Assembly: GCA_009776625.1 (NCBI GenBank)
Contig: WRNL01000075.1
Coordinates: forward strand, 1 to 7,642
Direction of reading: 5' to 3'
DNA: 7,642 bases
Origin: Methanomassiliicoccaceae archaeon
Lineage (GTDB): Archaea > Thermoplasmatota > Thermoplasmata > Methanomassiliicoccales > Methanomethylophilaceae
Shown piece after piece: positions 5,661 through 7,642 of the stretch. The position numbers were made by a program, and so were the translations under genes. Each line of letters starts with the position of its first letter. Position 1 is the first letter of the stretch. Below the pieces are notes generated by a model. It saw only the letters and a program-made list of their open reading frames with translations. It had not been told where the DNA came from and did not search any database.

Positions 5661-5679
5661 GGGCGCCCGGCGGGCGCCT
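5661..5679 (+). terminator. GC hairpin after the ATPase gene
   Basis: GGCGCCC (5662-5668) pairs with GGGCGCC (5672-5678) around a three-base loop, with one additional G-T pair at the base. It lies 14 bases after the ATPase stop and before the purP promoter. No T-tract follows, so its role as a terminator is uncertain. Confidence 0.4.
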
Positions 5680-5695
5680 CTGCGGGCGTAGCAAC

Positions 5696-5704
5696 GTTTA
5701 AAAC
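5696..5704 (+). promoter_or_regulatory. TATA box of purP
   Basis: GTTTAAAAC is centred about 25 bases before the purP ATG. At the usual TATA-to-start spacing, transcription would begin at or next to the A of the ATG, so the mRNA is probably leaderless. The AGAGG at 5718-5722 is too close to the start codon to be a normal ribosome binding site. Confidence 0.65.
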
Positions 5705-5724
5705 TGCAAACACAATAAGAGGAC

Positions 5725-6798
5725 ATGGTTCCCAAGGGCAGGATCGACGAGATCCTGGACGGATACGATGCGGGCGGCATGACGATAGCCACGTTGTGCT
5801 CGCATTCCTCGCTCCAGATATTCCACGGGGCCCGCAAGATGGGCTTCAAGACGCTCGGCCTCACCACCAAGGACAACACGAAGTACTACGACGCGTTCCC
5901 CCTGGCGAGGCCCGACGAGATAATACGCTACGCAGACTTCGACGAGATGGCGGAGAGGAAGGACGAGCTCATCGACAAAAGCACGGTGATCATCCCCCAC
6001 GGCTCCTTCGTGGAGTACATGGGGGTCCAGAAGTTCGAGGAGTACGCGGTCCCCTCCTACGGCAACAGGGCGGTCCTGCAGTGGGAGTCCAACAGGGAGA
6101 GGCAGAGGAGCTGGCTGACGTCGGCCGGCATCCCCATGCCGAGGCTCATAACCGACGCCAGGGAGATCAACGAGGCGGTCATGGTCAAGTACCACGGGGC
6201 CAAGGGCGGCCGCGGGTTCTTCATAGCCAAGGACTACCCCGACTTCAAGATGTCCATCGACAACTCCCAGCCTTACACCATACAGGAGTACTGCATCGGG
6301 ACCAGGTACTACCTCCATTTCTTCTACGACCCCCTGAAGAAGGACGGCTACACCTGCCGGCAGGGCGGCACTCTGGAGCTCCTATCCATAGACCGCAGGG
6401 ACGAGACGAACATAGACGAGATGTACAAGCTCGGCTCGATAGAGGACGCGAAGAGGCGCGGGCTGTACCCATCCTTCGTGGTCACCGGGAACACGCCGGT
6501 GGTGATAAGGGAGTCCCTGCTCCCGAAGGCCTTCGAGATGGGCGAGAGCGTGGTCAACCGCTCCTACGAGCTCTTCGGCGGGATGTGGGGGCCCTTCTGC
6601 CTCGAGACCGTCGTGACCGACAAGCTCGAGTTCAAGGTGTTCGAGATATCCACGAGGATCGTCGCCGGCACGAACCCGTTCATATCCGGCTCGCCGTACG
6701 CGGACCTGGTGTACCCGGGCCTCAGCACCGGCGGGAGGATGGCGATGGAGATAAGGGACGCGGCGGCCTCCGGCGACCTCAAAACCATCATGAGCTAA
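5725..6798 (+). CDS. purP: Formate-dependent AICAR formyltransferase (FAICAR synthetase) PurP
   Basis: PurP makes FAICAR from AICAR, formate and ATP, the folate-independent version of the ninth step of purine synthesis used by many archaea. The 357-residue length fits the family. The N-terminal domain (DUF1246) contains IATLCSHSSLQIFHGARKMG (21-40) with the conserved Ser-His-Ser, and PHGSFVEYMG (91-100). The C-terminal ATP-grasp part (DUF1297) contains VMVKYHGAKGGRGFFIAKDY (152-171), IQEYCIGTRYYLHFFYDP (186-203) and the characteristic FEISTRIVAGTNPF (306-319) followed by SGSPYADLVYPG. No key block is missing. The gene has its own promoter, and the next gene starts 53 bases later on the same strand. 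Some archaea have PurP paralogues whose activity is less certain, so the exact activity is inferred from family membership. Confidence 0.92.
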   Translation: MVPKGRIDEILDGYDAGGMTIATLCSHSSLQIFHGARKMGFKTLGLTTKDNTKYYDAFPLARPDEIIRYADFDEMAERKDELIDKSTVIIPHGSFVEYMGVQKFEEYAVPSYGNRAVLQWESNRERQRSWLTSAGIPMPRLITDAREINEAVMVKYHGAKGGRGFFIAKDYPDFKMSIDNSQPYTIQEYCIGTRYYLHFFYDPLKKDGYTCRQGGTLELLSIDRRDETNIDEMYKLGSIEDAKRRGLYPSFVVTGNTPVVIRESLLPKAFEMGESVVNRSYELFGGMWGPFCLETVVTDKLEFKVFEISTRIVAGTNPFISGSPYADLVYPGLSTGGRMAMEIRDAAASGDLKTIMS

Positions 6799-6806
6799 GG
6801 AAAAGT

Positions 6807-6846
6807 CAATAAAGGGCAGACATATACGTGGAACCCATAGGTGGTC
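6807..6846 (+). promoter_or_regulatory. Promoter and ribosome binding site of the aminotransferase gene
   Basis: CAATAAAGG (6807-6815) is a TATA-like element about 40 bases before the ATG at 6851. CATATAC at 6821-6827 is a second candidate. AGGTGGTC (6839-6846) is a good match to the archaeal ribosome binding site, and its GGTG core lies seven bases before the ATG. This supports the 6851 start and a short leader. Confidence 0.55.
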
Positions 6847-6850
6847 GTGC

Positions 6851-7642
6851 ATGGTGTCTAAAAGGCTTTCAGGCGTATCCGCGTCGGGGACGGTGGCGCT
6901 CTCCAACCTCGTCAGCTACCTCAGGTCCCAGGGCGTGGACATAGTGTCGTTCTCCATGGGGGAGCCGGACTTCGTGACCCCCGGCAACATAATCGACGCC
7001 TGCAAGGCGTCCCTCGACGCGGGGTTCACCCACTACACCCCCTCGGCCGGCATACCCGAGCTCAGGAAGGCGGTGGCGGCGAAGGCGTTCTCCGACAACA
7101 AGATCCACTGCACGGCGAAGAACGTGCTCATCACGCCCACCAAGCATGCGATATTCATGTCGGCGCTGGCGTTCCTCGACCCCGGGGACGAGGTGATAAT
7201 GGAGGACCCCAACTGGGTCTCCTACGAGGCCGCCGTCAGGCTCGCCGGGGCGAAGCCCGTGCACATCCCGACCAACTACGAAGAGGACTTCATAATCGAC
7301 CCCAACAGGATCGCCGACGCGATAACCCCGAAGACGAGGATGATAATCCTCAACTCGCCGTCGAACCCCACCGGCAGCGTGATACCCTGCGAGACGATGA
7401 GGGAGATAGCGAGGATAGCCATCGAGAAGAACCTGATGGTGATCTCCGACGAGATATACGAGAACATAATCTACGAGGGGAGGCACCACTCCATCGCCGC
7501 CATCCCGGACATGTTCGAGAGGACCATAACCATATCCGGGCTCTCGAAGACCTATGCGATGACCGGCTGGAGGCTCGGCTGGGCAATAGTGTCCGAGGCG
7601 AACCTCAAGCCGCTGGACATACTCCAGACCCACTCGATATCC
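6851..7642 (+). CDS. Class I PLP-dependent aminotransferase (aspartate aminotransferase type), cut by window edge
   Basis: The 264 visible residues begin MVSKRLSGVSASGTVALSNL and belong to fold-type I, class I aminotransferases, which exchange amino groups between amino acids and 2-oxoacids using pyridoxal phosphate. Visible blocks are SFSMGEPDFVTPG near residue 38, the substrate-loop block HYTPSAGIPELRKAV near 60, NSPSNPTGS (168-176) with the cofactor-contacting Asn172, SDEIYE with Asp200 and Tyr203, and SGLSKTYAMTGWRLGW with the Schiff-base Lys233. All catalytic residues present in this part are intact. The C-terminal third, including the substrate carboxylate-binding arginine, lies beyond the window, so the substrate cannot be assigned beyond an aspartate aminotransferase-like enzyme. 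It follows purP on the same strand, with its own likely promoter. Confidence 0.92.
   Translation, partial: MVSKRLSGVSASGTVALSNLVSYLRSQGVDIVSFSMGEPDFVTPGNIIDACKASLDAGFTHYTPSAGIPELRKAVAAKAFSDNKIHCTAKNVLITPTKHAIFMSALAFLDPGDEVIMEDPNWVSYEAAVRLAGAKPVHIPTNYEEDFIIDPNRIADAITPKTRMIILNSPSNPTGSVIPCETMREIARIAIEKNLMVISDEIYENIIYEGRHHSIAAIPDMFERTITISGLSKTYAMTGWRLGWAIVSEANLKPLDILQTHSIS

Noticed and set aside
4910..5713. Minus-strand open frame opposite the DUF4143 ATPase gene
   Set aside because: It has low-complexity composition without motifs. The plus-strand gene carries intact Walker and PD-(D/E)XK motifs.

Overview
The window is archaeal chromosome. It carries a CDP-archaeol synthase fragment (ether lipids), ribosomal protein S17e, the folate-independent purine enzyme PurP and an archaeal-type NFACT/RqcH protein. 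Promoters look like TATA boxes about 25 bases before the start site, and some genes appear leaderless or nearly so. The GC-rich genes, with heavy AGG (Arg) and ATA (Ile) use, together with PurP, fit a methanogen-like member of the Thermoplasmatota such as Methanomassiliicoccales. That placement is an inference; no species can be named from the sequence.

Layout from left to right. (1) 1-148, minus strand: N-terminal part of carS, cut by the window edge. (2) 149-614: a GC-rich stretch without a convincing gene, containing hairpins and a 17-base palindrome, ending in the rhuM promoter. (3) 615-1666: a RhuM-family gene split by one frameshift at about 1481, so that the 289-residue main part and a 61-residue C-terminal part overlap as ATGA. 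(4) 1667-1840: a short GC-rich gap starting with a 16-base perfect palindrome. (5) 1887-2078: rps17e with a clear promoter, ribosome binding site and hairpin plus T-tract terminator. (6) 2117-2190: a tRNA-Arg(GCG) gene too short for ORF searches. (7) 2197-4119, minus strand: rqcH, whose stop codon lies only 6 bases from the tRNA. (8) 4215-4325: a perfect 23-bp tandem repeat array (4.8 copies) next to an extremely AT-rich promoter. (9) 4379-5647: an AAA-type ATPase joined to a DUF4143 (PD-(D/E)XK-like) domain. (10) 5725-6798: purP. (11) 6851 to the window end: a class I PLP aminotransferase, cut by the edge.

Most genes are core functions: lipid synthesis, translation, ribosome rescue, purine synthesis and amino-acid metabolism. 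The two accessory genes, rhuM and the DUF4143 ATPase, sit singly between them, each with unusual flanking DNA: palindromes and GC-rich spacer around rhuM, and a repeat array with an AT-rich leader before the ATPase. The repeat array plus ATPase is the best candidate for something undescribed. The rhuM frameshift and the unexplained 149-540 spacer come next.
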